Shown here: piece after piece, positions 41,240 through 49,837 of the stretch
How positions within the stretch are numbered: position 1 is the stretch's first letter
How the letters are laid out: each line of letters starts with the position of its first letter
NCBI GenBank assembly: GCA_002695025.1
Contig: NZNV01000025.1
Span: 1 to 64,000 of the forward strand
Source of the DNA: Owenweeksia sp.
GTDB lineage: Bacteria > Bacteroidota > Bacteroidia > Flavobacteriales > Schleiferiaceae
Reading direction: 5' to 3'
Length of the DNA stretch: 64,000 nt
Notes under the pieces: generated by a model
Seen by the model: only the letters and a program-made list of their open reading frames with translations
Told to the model about the DNA's origin: nothing
Databases searched by the model: none
Translations under genes and position numbers: made by a program

Positions 41240-42958
41240 ATGAAAAACTACCTTCTGTTAATTTCGTTCACCTTTTGGTGCTTGGGCGCTACGGCACAAA
41301 CACCGCTGTGGTATTACAATAATGAAACCCTGGAGTATGATGAGGTGGTCCGTGCTTATACGGAGATGGATAACTTGTATGAAAATGCGATTTTACGTGA
41401 GTTTGGTACCACTGATAGTGGCAAGCCCCTGCATGTGTTCTTTATATCCTCCGGAAAGCTGGATAAGGAAGGAAAGGTGTCCGACTGGAAAAAGGATAAG
41501 ACCGTATTATTGATCAATAACGGGATTCATCCTGGTGAACCCTGTGGTATAGATGCATCGCTGGTATATGCCCGTAACCTGTTGGAAGCAGGCGCTCCCG
41601 ATAACGTCCTGATCGCTATTATACCAGTTTATAATATTGGGGGTGTTCTCAATCGTGGGTGCTGCAGCAGGGCGAATCAATTGGGTCCCGAGGCCTACGG
41701 TTTTCGGGGGAATGCCCGTAATCTTGATCTCAATAGGGATTTCATTAAAGCAGATGCACTTAATACCCGTAGTTTTTACGCCATATTTCACCTTCTGCAG
41801 CCCCATATTTTTATAGATACCCATACATCCAATGGAGCGGATTACCAGTATACGATGACCTTGATCAGCACCCAGAAGGATAAGCTTAATCCCGTATTGG
41901 CTGATTACCTTCAAAAGGACCTGGAACCAGCCCTTTACAGCAGTATGCAGGATCAGGGTTGGCCCATGATACCTTACGTGAATGTTTTTGGCGATGTGCC
42001 GGATAAAGGTTACGCTGCTTTCCTGGAAAGCCCACGTTATGCCAGTGGCTATACAGCTTTATTCAATACTATAGGATTTATTACCGAAGCACATATGTTA
42101 AAACCCTACCAGGACCGTGTAGAGTCTACCCGCGCTTTCCTGGATATTATAACTGACTATATGCAGGGACACAGCCAGGAACTGATAGACCACAAGACCA
42201 GAGCCCAGGAATACGATCGTAATCTGGAGCATCTCAGTTTGCAATGGGAGCTGGATTCTTCCAAAGTGCAGGAAATGGAGTTCATGGGGTACCGCGCTTC
42301 TTATATCCCCAGTAAGGTAACCACCGGTGACCGATTGAAGTACAACCGTAATGCCCCGGTGGATATTAGTATAAATTATTACAATTCCTACCGTACAACG
42401 GATTCTGTTGAGATACCAGAATACTACCTGGTGTCGGCTGCCTGGTACGAGGTTCCTCAATTATTGCAATACAACGGGATCCAGATGAGGCGGTTGAAAC
42501 GGGATACGGTGATAACGGTGGAGTCTTCGTACGTGTCATCATTTCGTTTTTTAAGCTCTCCTTATGAAGGGCATTTTCCCCTTCTGGATCTTGCTATAGA
42601 GAAAAGAACGCAGGAACGTATCTTCAGGGCCGGGGATTACATCGTGCCCACGGATCAGGAAAACGTCCGTTTTGTAGTTTCTGTGCTGGAGCCCACAGCT
42701 GCGGACAGTTACCTGCGCTGGAATTTTTACGATGAGATCTTTCAGCAGAAAGAACATTTCTCGGCCTATGTATTTGAAGATACGGCAGAGAGGTTACTGG
42801 AAGCAGACCCTTCGCTGAAGGAAAAATTTACGGAATGGCTTGAGATGGACCCTGAAAGAGAGAAAAGCCCTTATCAGCAACTGAGTTATATCTATCAGCA
42901 AACCCAGGCGTACGAAAAAGAGCATTTACGTTACCCTGTGGCCAGGATCCTTAAATAA
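41240..42958 (+). CDS. Secreted M14 family zinc carboxypeptidase
   Basis: About 572 aa from ATG 41240, with signal peptide MKNYLLLISFTFWCLGATAQ. The M14 domain has the zinc ligands His and Glu in NNGIHPGEPCGIDASL, NARNLDLNRDF (substrate-binding Arg), the third ligand in IFIDTHTSNGADYQYT, and catalytic Glu in GFITEAHM. A ~250-residue C-terminal region has no recognised domain. It probably removes C-terminal residues from peptides outside the cytoplasm. It is monocistronic. Confidence 0.91.
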   Translation: MKNYLLLISFTFWCLGATAQTPLWYYNNETLEYDEVVRAYTEMDNLYENAILREFGTTDSGKPLHVFFISSGKLDKEGKVSDWKKDKTVLLINNGIHPGEPCGIDASLVYARNLLEAGAPDNVLIAIIPVYNIGGVLNRGCCSRANQLGPEAYGFRGNARNLDLNRDFIKADALNTRSFYAIFHLLQPHIFIDTHTSNGADYQYTMTLISTQKDKLNPVLADYLQKDLEPALYSSMQDQGWPMIPYVNVFGDVPDKGYAAFLESPRYASGYTALFNTIGFITEAHMLKPYQDRVESTRAFLDIITDYMQGHSQELIDHKTRAQEYDRNLEHLSLQWELDSSKVQEMEFMGYRASYIPSKVTTGDRLKYNRNAPVDISINYYNSYRTTDSVEIPEYYLVSAAWYEVPQLLQYNGIQMRRLKRDTVITVESSYVSSFRFLSSPYEGHFPLLDLAIEKRTQERIFRAGDYIVPTDQENVRFVVSVLEPTAADSYLRWNFYDEIFQQKEHFSAYVFEDTAERLLEADPSLKEKFTEWLEMDPEREKSPYQQLSYIYQQTQAYEKEHLRYPVARILK

Positions 42959-42981
42959 GAAAGCCCCGGCAAAGCCGGGGC
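42958..42981. terminator. Hairpin between convergent M14 and USP genes
   Basis: A perfect GCCCCGGC/GCCGGGGC stem with loop AAA. The T-rich tail is on the minus strand (TTTCTTATTTA), serving the stress-protein gene; the + side lacks a T run. Confidence 0.75.
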
Positions 42982-43008
42982 CAATGAATAATATAGAGTT
43001 GGCAGTGC

Positions 43009-43887
43009 TTAGAAGCTCTCCCACATAGCCTCCCATTTTACTTCAGAAGGGGTAATACACATTACGGGGATTTCCGCATGGTATACCATAGCCTGAACAT
43101 CGGTACCCAGGAAGTAGTCAGTTATATCACGCTCCTTGTCGTCTTCTGTAATAATAATGAGGTCACCGTCATTTTCATAGGCATAGCTCAGGGTATTGCG
43201 AACCACTCCCTTTTCAGTAGGCTTGATAAGCTCGGCTGTACACTCCACGCCATGGTCGGAAATGAAAGTCTTGACCTGGTTGAGGTGAGCGCGTAATATT
43301 TTTTCTTCATCGCTCTCGTTAAGAACGGACACCACCTTAATGCGCGAATTGAAAAGCCGGGCATACTTAAGGGCTGGTCCTACCTTTTCTTTGGATCTGC
43401 GGTCCAGCACCAGTGGGAAGATAATGGTCTCTATCTTCTGGATATTGCGTACACCTTTAATAGTGATAACCGGTGGTTTTACCAGGGTGGCCACACGGTA
43501 GGCGTTACTGCCAATAAAGCGCTTCCTGAAGTTTTGAGGCTTGCCGTTGGTTCCCATGATCACCAGGTCGGCATCAATAAGCTCAGTAACCCGTGCCACT
43601 TCTTCATACACCACGCCCTTGGTAAGCATGGTGGATATTTCAATTTTGGATTTGGTGGAATACTCTGAGGCCATTGCCTTTAGTTTTTCATTGACCAGTT
43701 CCTTGAGGGCATCGCCTTTGCTTTCTGTATTGAAAAGCTTGCGGAACTGTTTGCTATCTTCAATTACCGTTAGAAGGGTAATTTTTGCTTTCATTGCCTT
43801 GGCAAATACCAGCGCCTGGTCGAGGGCAAGTATAGATTGTTCAGAAAAACCGGCAGGCACGAGGATGGTTGGAGAATTTTCAGCCAT
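43009..43887 (-). CDS. Tandem-domain universal stress protein
   Basis: 292 aa with two Usp domains (~5-145 and ~155-285). The first has an ATP-binding pattern G-x2-G-x9-G-S (MGTNGKPQNFRKRFIGSNAY). The second has only a degenerate version (ITEDDKERDITDYFLGTD), so ATP binding may be limited to one half. Usp proteins are cytosolic and linked to stress survival. It is divergent from the nucleoside phosphorylase gene and has a perfect -7 box. Confidence 0.92.
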   Translation of the reverse strand: MAENSPTILVPAGFSEQSILALDQALVFAKAMKAKITLLTVIEDSKQFRKLFNTESKGDALKELVNEKLKAMASEYSTKSKIEISTMLTKGVVYEEVARVTELIDADLVIMGTNGKPQNFRKRFIGSNAYRVATLVKPPVITIKGVRNIQKIETIIFPLVLDRRSKEKVGPALKYARLFNSRIKVVSVLNESDEEKILRAHLNQVKTFISDHGVECTAELIKPTEKGVVRNTLSYAYENDGDLIIITEDDKERDITDYFLGTDVQAMVYHAEIPVMCITPSEVKWEAMWESF

Positions 43888-43907
43888 GATTTTATCTTAT
43901 TTTGCAG

Positions 43908-43915
43908 CAAATGTA
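43908..43915 (-). promoter_or_regulatory. -7 box of the universal stress protein gene
   Basis: TACATTTG on the minus strand is an exact match, 20 nt before ATG. Confidence 0.5.
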
Positions 43916-43940
43916 ATACAATACCTTAATAAAGGATCCG

Positions 43941-44807
43941 GTGGCAAAAAGTTCAGAACTCATATTGAATAAAGACGGCAGTCTATACCATTTGGCTCTT
44001 CGCAAGGGTGAAGTAGCAGAAAAGATCATTACGGTAGGCGATCCCGATAGGGTAAGTGAAGTTTCCAGACATTTTGACCGAATAGAGGTGGAGCGCAAGG
44101 CCCGTGAATTTGTAAGCTGTACCGGAACATTGAACGGAGAACGGCTCAGTGTGATCTCCACGGGTATAGGAACGGATAATGTGGATATTGTAATGAATGA
44201 GTTGCACAGCTTGTTCCATATCGACCTGCGTACAGGAGAACCCCTTGATACAACAACCAAACTTACTTTTCTCAGGTTGGGTACCAGCGGTACCATCCGT
44301 GAAAATATCCCGGTAGATTCCATTCTCGCCTCGGAAGCCGCCCTGGGTTTTGACGGTCTTTTGCACTTTTACCAGTATGATATCGGTGAAGAGGAGGTAA
44401 GGAAATTAATGGAAACCAAACCGGCCCTTAAAGATCTTCCCAGACCCTACCTGGCTTTTGGTGATGCGGATATGCTGGAGCACTTTAAAGCTTGCTACAA
44501 TCACCAGGGGGTTACCGTTACAGCCCCGGGTTTTTACGCTCCACAAGGCCGGCAGGTAAATATTCCTCCCCGCCTGATCAACTTTACCGGGATTTTAGGA
44601 GAATCTGAAGTGGCGGGTATACCCGTTACCAATATTGAAATGGAAACAGCCGGGATCTATGGTCTGGCGTCCGTTCTCGGACATCGCGCTTTGTCGGTAT
44701 CCGCAATACTGGCCAACCGGATAAGCGGTGAGTTTTCCAGTACCCCGATCAAGACCGTAGAACGCATGATCGATCTTTCGCTTGAAAAGCTTACCGGGCT
44801 ACGTTAA
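43941..44807 (+). CDS. Nucleoside phosphorylase (uridine phosphorylase-like)
   Basis: 288 aa from GTG 43941. It belongs to the PNP/UDP family: [20 protein letters not shown] (phosphate site), [28 protein letters not shown], and the nucleoside-site segment [19 protein letters not shown] with the conserved Glu-Met-Glu. It splits a nucleoside with phosphate for pyrimidine or purine salvage; uridine is the best guess. The last 17 nt overlap the 3' end of the convergent rny gene. Confidence 0.91.
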   Translation: MAKSSELILNKDGSLYHLALRKGEVAEKIITVGDPDRVSEVSRHFDRIEVERKAREFVSCTGTLNGERLSVISTGIGTDNVDIVMNELHSLFHIDLRTGEPLDTTTKLTFLRLGTSGTIRENIPVDSILASEAALGFDGLLHFYQYDIGEEEVRKLMETKPALKDLPRPYLAFGDADMLEHFKACYNHQGVTVTAPGFYAPQGRQVNIPPRLINFTGILGESEVAGIPVTNIEMETAGIYGLASVLGHRALSVSAILANRISGEFSSTPIKTVERMIDLSLEKLTGLR

Positions 44808-46323
44808 CAGCCCTGGTTTCACGGATGACGGTGATCTTAACCTGACCGGGATAGGTCATTTCATTCTGGATCTTCTGGCTGATATCAAAGGAAATCTTGG
44901 CAGCATCGGCATCATTAACCTTTTCACAATCCACCATTACCCGTAACTCACGTCCAGCCTGAACAGCGTAGGCCTTGGTAACCCCGGAATGGCCCATCGC
45001 CAGGTTTTCCAGGTCTTTGAGGCGTTGGATATAAGATTCGGCAATTTGCCTGCGTGCCCCGGGACGTGCTCCCGAAATACCGTCACACACCTGTACAATA
45101 GGGGAGATGAGGTTGGTCATTTCGATCTCATCATGGTGGGCACCAATGGCATTACATACTTCGGGTTTCTCACCGTATTTTTCGGCCCATTGCATACCCA
45201 GAATGGCGTGTGGCAATTCACTTTCTTCGCTGGGCACCTTACCAATGTCATGCAACAGTCCGGCACGTTTGGCCAGCTTGGCGTTAAGTCCCAACTCAGC
45301 AGCCATAATACCGCAGAGGTTGGCCACTTCACGCGAGTGTTGTAAAAGGTTCTGTCCGTAGGATGAACGGTACTTCATGCGTCCTACGGTTTTCACCAGC
45401 TCGGGGTGAAGTCCGTGGATCCCGAGATCAATGGTGGTACGCTTACCTACGTCAAATATTTCTTCGTCTATTTGTTTGCGGGTTTTGGCTACTACCTCTT
45501 CCACGCGGGCCGGGTGAATACGACCATCGGTTACCAGCTTGTGCAGGGCCAGGCGTGCTATTTCCCTGCGTACCGGATCAAAGCAGGAAAGAATGATGGC
45601 TTCCGGGGTATCATCCACAATAATTTCAACCCCGGTAGCTGATTCCAAAGCCCGGATGTTACGTCCTTCGCGGCCGATAATACGGCCTTTTACATCGTCA
45701 TTTTCAATGTTGAAAACGGATACACTGTTTTCTATAGCCTGTTCGGTAGCTACCCTCTGGATGCTCTGGATCACCACCTTTTTGGCTTCCATGCCGGCAG
45801 TAAGTTTTGCCTCTTCCATGGTAGACTGAATGAAAGCAGCGGCCTCAGTCTTGGCCTCATCTTTCAGTGCAACAAGAAGTTGTTCCTTAGCCTCCTCAGG
45901 GGTAAGTCCTGAGATTACTTCCAATTGCTCCACCTGCTTGCGGTGCATTTTATTCAGTTCATCAGTCTTGCGTGCGTTCAGCTCTAACTGTTGGTTCAGG
46001 TCTTCCTGTGTCTTTTCCAGTTCCTTGGCTTTGCGGTTGTTTTCCTGCAAGCCTTTATTCACCTTGGACTCCTTGTCTTTAAGCTGGTTAAAACGGTCGT
46101 TGAGCTTATTCTCCCTTTTATTGATAACCTTCTCGTGTTCCGTTTTCAATTCCAGGAATTTTTCCTTGGCCTGTAGGATCTTATCCTTCTTAATGGCTTC
46201 GGCTTCTTTTTCAGCCTCCTTAACAATGCCGGATGCCTTTTTCCGTTCCATGGATTTTAAAAGGGCAAAGGCTATTCCTCCACCTACTAAAAAGGCTATA
46301 ATGCTTATAAATATTGTTTCCAT
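44791..46323 (-). CDS. rny: Ribonuclease Y
   Basis: A 510-aa membrane-anchored endoribonuclease initiating mRNA decay. The order is an N-terminal membrane helix ([17 protein letters not shown]), a long Lys/Glu-rich coiled coil (~25-150), a KH domain ([31 protein letters not shown]), then an HD domain with metal site LLHDIGK and GAHHDE. Length is standard. The gene lies directly downstream of the probable 6S RNA; AGGAA just before ATG may aid translation. Confidence 0.97.
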   Translation of the reverse strand: METIFISIIAFLVGGGIAFALLKSMERKKASGIVKEAEKEAEAIKKDKILQAKEKFLELKTEHEKVINKRENKLNDRFNQLKDKESKVNKGLQENNRKAKELEKTQEDLNQQLELNARKTDELNKMHRKQVEQLEVISGLTPEEAKEQLLVALKDEAKTEAAAFIQSTMEEAKLTAGMEAKKVVIQSIQRVATEQAIENSVSVFNIENDDVKGRIIGREGRNIRALESATGVEIIVDDTPEAIILSCFDPVRREIARLALHKLVTDGRIHPARVEEVVAKTRKQIDEEIFDVGKRTTIDLGIHGLHPELVKTVGRMKYRSSYGQNLLQHSREVANLCGIMAAELGLNAKLAKRAGLLHDIGKVPSEESELPHAILGMQWAEKYGEKPEVCNAIGAHHDEIEMTNLISPIVQVCDGISGARPGARRQIAESYIQRLKDLENLAMGHSGVTKAYAVQAGRELRVMVDCEKVNDADAAKISFDISQKIQNEMTYPGQVKITVIRETRAVNVAR

Positions 46324-46344
46324 TTCCTATTTCTCGTTATAAAT

Positions 46345-46513
46345 AAAAAAACCCGCACCTATTCAAACTTTGTCTAAACTCCGTTTAGACAAGACCGGAG
46401 CTTACCGGCTAATTTCGATCTTCCGCTGCAAGGCGGCCTGATCTAGAAAAACCGAGCCAAACTCCTATTATAGTTAGCGTTGAGTTTAGCAAAATTAGTT
46501 GAATCGATGCGGG
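46345..46513 (-). ncRNA. ssrS: Probable 6S RNA
   Basis: A ~169-nt transcript candidate between zapA and rny on the minus strand. The 5' end CCCGCATCGATTC (46513-46501) pairs with the 3' end GAATAGGTGCGGG (46364-46352) over 13 bp with one mismatch, followed by seven T as terminator. Inside there is a second long-range pair CTAAACTC/GAGTTTAG (46489-46482 with 46381-46374), an open region containing TATAATAGG, and an apical hairpin GATC-AGG-CCGC ... GCGG-AA-GATC. A long closed rod with a central bubble is the 6S shape, and zapA neighbours 6S RNA in many bacteria. A -7-like box TATATTTT lies just upstream. Confidence 0.8.
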
Positions 46514-46540
46514 AAAAAATATAGTATGTAAAGAACTTAA

Positions 46541-46831
46541 CTACTTGGTTGCGTTGATAAGAAGCGCTTCTACAGCGCCCAGTTGCTGCCCTATTTCATG
46601 GGCATCCACCAACTCCTTATCCTTGTTTTTTTCTATCCTTGAAGCCAGCTGCAAAGCACACATGGCCAAAAGATCCTGTTTATCCCTAACGGCATAACCC
46701 TCTTCATATTTTTTAAGTATGCCGTCAATGGTCTTGGCTGCAGCCCGTATCTGCTCTTCCTCCTCTCTTCGGATGGTAAGCGGATAAACACGGTCCGCAA
46801 TTGAAACCTTTATTTTAAGATAATCCGACAA
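46541..46831 (-). CDS. zapA: Cell division protein ZapA
   Basis: 96 aa. The start is TTG 46831: an in-frame TGA precedes it directly, and the family N-terminus LKIKVSIADRVYPLTI begins at once. ZapA binds FtsZ and promotes bundling of protofilaments at the division site. The C-terminal half (MCALQLASRIEKNKD...) forms the coiled-coil dimerisation helix. It lies 10 nt downstream of the coiled-coil gene and is followed by 6S RNA and rny. Confidence 0.92.
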   Translation of the reverse strand: MSDYLKIKVSIADRVYPLTIRREEEEQIRAAAKTIDGILKKYEEGYAVRDKQDLLAMCALQLASRIEKNKDKELVDAHEIGQQLGAVEALLINATK

Positions 46832-46841
46832 TCAGTTAGGA

Positions 46842-47132
46842 TTATTCATTTAACAACGCAATACAACGGTCAATTTCCCGCACAAGTGAACTGATCCGGG
46901 CCTTCGCAAGATTGGCATCTTCACCACCTTTTCCAATGCTCTGGGCAACTCGGGCCGTTTTCAACTCCCTTTCCATCTGCGCAAGTTCAGAATTTTTTTG
47001 GTACAATTCTGTTTCCAGTTCACGCACTTTCTGGTTCAGGACCTGATTCTGATCCTTTAGTTCACGGTGAGCACTTAATACCTTTCGGGTAAGTTCTTCA
47101 ATCCGTGCAATGCGCAGCTGTAAATCAGACAT
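46842..47132 (-). CDS. Small coiled-coil protein upstream of zapA
   Basis: 96 aa from ATG 47132; a longer frame upstream is excluded because the promoter lies within it. MSDLQLRIARIEELTRKV is followed by a long coiled coil (~20-75, LKDQNQVLNQKVRELETELYQKN). The conserved C-terminus reads SSLVREIDRCIALLNE. It is commonly found before zapA in Bacteroidota and resembles a ZapB-like or other division-associated coiled coil, though this is only by size and position. It is cotranscribed with zapA. Confidence 0.78.
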   Translation of the reverse strand: MSDLQLRIARIEELTRKVLSAHRELKDQNQVLNQKVRELETELYQKNSELAQMERELKTARVAQSIGKGGEDANLAKARISSLVREIDRCIALLNE

Positions 47133-47157
47133 GTTAAAAACTACCAAACTTGATGCA

Positions 47158-47188
47158 CAAAAGTATGAAGGTGCCGGATCAAAACAAA
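47158..47188 (-). promoter_or_regulatory. Promoter of the coiled-coil/zapA operon
   Basis: On the minus strand TTTG (47188-47185), a 19-nt spacer and TACTTTTG (47165-47158) form an exact Bacteroidota promoter, 25 nt before ATG 47132. Confidence 0.8.
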
Positions 47189-47275
47189 TTCCGTGAAACA
47201 AAATCCTTCGTTTATCCTTGTATGCATTGTGATTTAATTGATAATATTGATCCCAATTCCCGTAAACTGAACTGT

Positions 47276-48985
47276 ATGCGACTGGTTTGTGCTTTTATTC
47301 TGGCACTTTTATGCTGTACCCATAGATCCGATGCCCAGAGTAAGGACTACCCCAGGGATTATTTTACGTCTCCCCTGGATATTCCGCTGTATCTGTCCGG
47401 AACGTTTGGAGAGTTGCGTACCAATCACTTTCATTCGGGAATAGATATCAAGACCAATGGGCGCGAAGGTCAGCCGGTAAAGGCTGCGGCATCAGGAGTG
47501 GTATACCGTATCAAGGTTTCACCTTATGGTTTTGGCAATGCCCTTTACGTGCGTCATCCCAACGGGTATTCTACCGTTTATGCCCACCTGCAAAGGTTTA
47601 ATGAGGAAATTGCCGCCTACGTTCGAAAGGAGCAGTACCGTCAAAAATCGTATGGCGTAGAATTGTATCCTCCTTCTGAAATGTTTCCGGTGGAGCAGGG
47701 TGAGGTGATCGCCCTCTCGGGTAATTCCGGTGGAAGCGGAGGTCCGCACCTTCATTTTGAAGTACGTGATACCCGCACGGAAAACATCATCAATCCTTTG
47801 TTCTTTGGTTTTGATATTAAAGATACCCGCCACCCTGACCTTTATGAATTACTGATGTACCGCTTTGCGGATAAGGACCTGATCGGCTATGATAATTTTC
47901 GTCTTATTGAAGTTTCTGATGGGGAATATCGCATTGCTGGCAATGATGTCATTGAATATTCAGGAAGCCCTGCCTTTGCTTTGCAGGCTTATGATCGCCT
48001 GGATGGAGCGGCCAATAAGAACGGAGTGTACCAGATAAAGATGTGGATCGGGGCGGAAGAGTACTACGATTTCACTATGGAAAGTTTTGCCTTTGACGAA
48101 ACCCGTTACATCAACAGCCATATTGACTTTGGGCAGAAGATATGCTGCAATAAGGTCTTTAACCGCCTGTACCTGGAACCCAATAACCGACTGAGTGTAT
48201 ACGGGGAGAAGAAAAAAATGAATTTACCGGAGTTGGAGCGGGATAGTATTTACCCGGTTAGGGTGGAGGTGAAGGATGCTGCAGGAAATATGGCGTCCCT
48301 GTCATTCAATATCAAACGCACAGGTCCTTTGGAGGGCGATGCGCAGATGGTGGGCCTGCCGGTATTCAAATACGGGCAGACCAACTACTTTAAAACGGAT
48401 GATATTGAGCTGGTGCTGCCGGAAGGTGCTCTGTACCGCGATGTCTATTTTGAATACGAGGAAAAGCAAGCCTGTGAAGGTGGAGTGGGGCCGGTGTACG
48501 CACTGGGTGCACGCGAAATACCGGTTCACCGTTATTTTAATTTAAAGCTGAAGCCACCCCGTAGCTTTAAGGGTAACCCTCGCAAGCTGGCCGTGGCCAG
48601 CGTAGTGGGCGGCCGCATTGCCGATTACGAGGGCTCATCCTGGGAAAATGGTTATGTGGTAGGGCGTACCCGACAGTTGGGTGATTTTACCCTGGTGGCA
48701 GATAGTGTGCCGCCCCGTATCAGTTCCCTGGATTTCAGTTCTGGCAAAAATGTTTCTTCGCAGTCTTTCCTGAAACTCAAAGTAACCGATAACTTCAGCG
48801 GTATAGATACCTACAGTGCCGAGATTGACGGGGAGTGGGTATTGATGGAATACGATGCCAAGTACCGCCTGATGACCATACCTACCGCGGACCTTAAGTT
48901 AAGCTCCGGGGAACATAAACTGGTAGTGAGCGTTAAGGATGAAATGGGCAATAAATCCGAGGCACGATATTCGCTCATCTTCTGA
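47276..48985 (+). CDS. M23 family metallopeptidase
   Basis: About 569 aa from ATG 47276, with signal peptide MRLVCAFILALLCCTHRSDAQ; the upstream extension lacks signal features. The LytM domain (~45-190) has the zinc ligands in NHFHSGIDIKT (His, Asp) and GPHLHFEVRD (HxH), so it is intact. The rest (~200-569) is beta-rich, Ig-like, with KVTDNFSGIDTYSAEIDG and a final VSVKDEMGNKSEARYS repeat. It probably cuts peptidoglycan peptides in the periplasm. Divergent from the zapA operon. Confidence 0.93.
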   Translation: MRLVCAFILALLCCTHRSDAQSKDYPRDYFTSPLDIPLYLSGTFGELRTNHFHSGIDIKTNGREGQPVKAAASGVVYRIKVSPYGFGNALYVRHPNGYSTVYAHLQRFNEEIAAYVRKEQYRQKSYGVELYPPSEMFPVEQGEVIALSGNSGGSGGPHLHFEVRDTRTENIINPLFFGFDIKDTRHPDLYELLMYRFADKDLIGYDNFRLIEVSDGEYRIAGNDVIEYSGSPAFALQAYDRLDGAANKNGVYQIKMWIGAEEYYDFTMESFAFDETRYINSHIDFGQKICCNKVFNRLYLEPNNRLSVYGEKKKMNLPELERDSIYPVRVEVKDAAGNMASLSFNIKRTGPLEGDAQMVGLPVFKYGQTNYFKTDDIELVLPEGALYRDVYFEYEEKQACEGGVGPVYALGAREIPVHRYFNLKLKPPRSFKGNPRKLAVASVVGGRIADYEGSSWENGYVVGRTRQLGDFTLVADSVPPRISSLDFSSGKNVSSQSFLKLKVTDNFSGIDTYSAEIDGEWVLMEYDAKYRLMTIPTADLKLSSGEHKLVVSVKDEMGNKSEARYSLIF

Positions 48986-48991
48986 TTATAC

Positions 48992-48999
48992 TATTTTTG
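48992..48999 (+). promoter_or_regulatory. -7 box before the carboxypeptidase-like-domain gene
   Basis: TATTTTTG is an exact match starting 7 nt after the M23 stop. The gene at 49018 may thus have its own promoter despite the short gap. Confidence 0.45.
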
Positions 49000-49017
49000 G
49001 ATTTCTATATAACTCCA

Positions 49018-49680
49018 ATGAAGATACTGACCCCAGTCATAAGCCTGCTGCTTCTTTTTACCGCTGTTGATGATTTGCAGGCCCAAAAGAAAAAGCCTGT
49101 GCAGATATCGGGTATTGTGATCACGGCTGATACCGTAAGCCAGTTTATACCCTACGCCAACATTACCATTAAGAACCGCAAGCAAGGTACCATAACCAAC
49201 TCAGAAGGCTTTTTCTCCTTTCCCGCCCTCCCGGGTGATACCATTGTATTCTCCGCTATAGGCTTTAAAAAGGAAAGGTTGTACATACCGGATACATTGG
49301 GGCAAACCGAATATTTGTCCCGCGTGGCAATGAGGCGCGATACCACCGTTCTGGAAGAAGTAACCCTGTATCCATGGCCTACCCCGGAACGCTTTAAGGA
49401 AGAATTCCTGAAAACCAAAGTCCCCACTACGGAAGATGATATAGCCATGCGTAACCTGGCCATACAGGAACTTAAGGCCCGGGCTGCCGAAATGGGTTAC
49501 AGCCCTGAAGAACTTCAGGACTATGCCATTATGCAGCGGGAAGGAGATATCTATAATTACGGACGCTACCAGGGTTATTCCGATGGTGGTGCAGCCATAT
49601 TGGGTTCACTCACCAATCCATTTGCATGGGCGGAGTTCTTTTCGGCTCTTAAGCGCGGTGATTTCAATAAGAAACGCTAG
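49018..49680 (+). CDS. Secreted carboxypeptidase-like regulatory domain protein
   Basis: 220 aa from ATG 49018 with signal peptide (MKILTPVISLLLLFTAVDDLQAQ). Residues ~28-110 form a CarboxypepD_reg-like beta-sandwich (GIVITADTVSQFIPYANITIKNRKQGTITNSEGFFSFPALPGD), the same module as the N-terminus of the two TonB receptors here. The C-terminal ~100 residues are helical with no known domain. It is 32 nt after the M23 gene. Function unknown. Confidence 0.82.
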   Translation: MKILTPVISLLLLFTAVDDLQAQKKKPVQISGIVITADTVSQFIPYANITIKNRKQGTITNSEGFFSFPALPGDTIVFSAIGFKKERLYIPDTLGQTEYLSRVAMRRDTTVLEEVTLYPWPTPERFKEEFLKTKVPTTEDDIAMRNLAIQELKARAAEMGYSPEELQDYAIMQREGDIYNYGRYQGYSDGGAAILGSLTNPFAWAEFFSALKRGDFNKKR

Positions 49681-49715
49681 GCGGTTCTCTCACTTTTTGC
49701 TCCATTCAAAAAAAC

Positions 49716-49723
49716 TATCTTTG
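49716..49723 (+). promoter_or_regulatory. -7 box upstream of the second TonB receptor
   Basis: TATCTTTG is an exact match with a TTTTTG 16 nt upstream. It leaves a ~110-nt leader, which holds only a weak hairpin (CACTAAA/TTTAGTG at 49777-49783/49800-49806) and no recognised riboswitch. Confidence 0.55.
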
Positions 49724-49837
49724 GCGGCCTTTTAAGGATTTGCCGGTAATTTTCCCTACTTGTCAATGCGGAAAGGCACTAAAGCCACAACTTTTGAGTT
49801 TTAGTGTCCGGTAAAGGAAAAACAGATACTTTTTTGA

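Noticed and set aside
47150-47275. N-terminal extension of the M23 peptidase from ATG 47150
   Set aside because: The extension lacks signal-peptide features, overlaps the divergent zapA-operon promoter, and a clear signal peptide starts at ATG 47276.
49777-49806. Hairpin CACTAAA/TTTAGTG in the leader of the second TonB receptor as riboswitch or terminator
   Set aside because: Short stem, 16-nt loop, no T run and no B12-box or other known riboswitch core.
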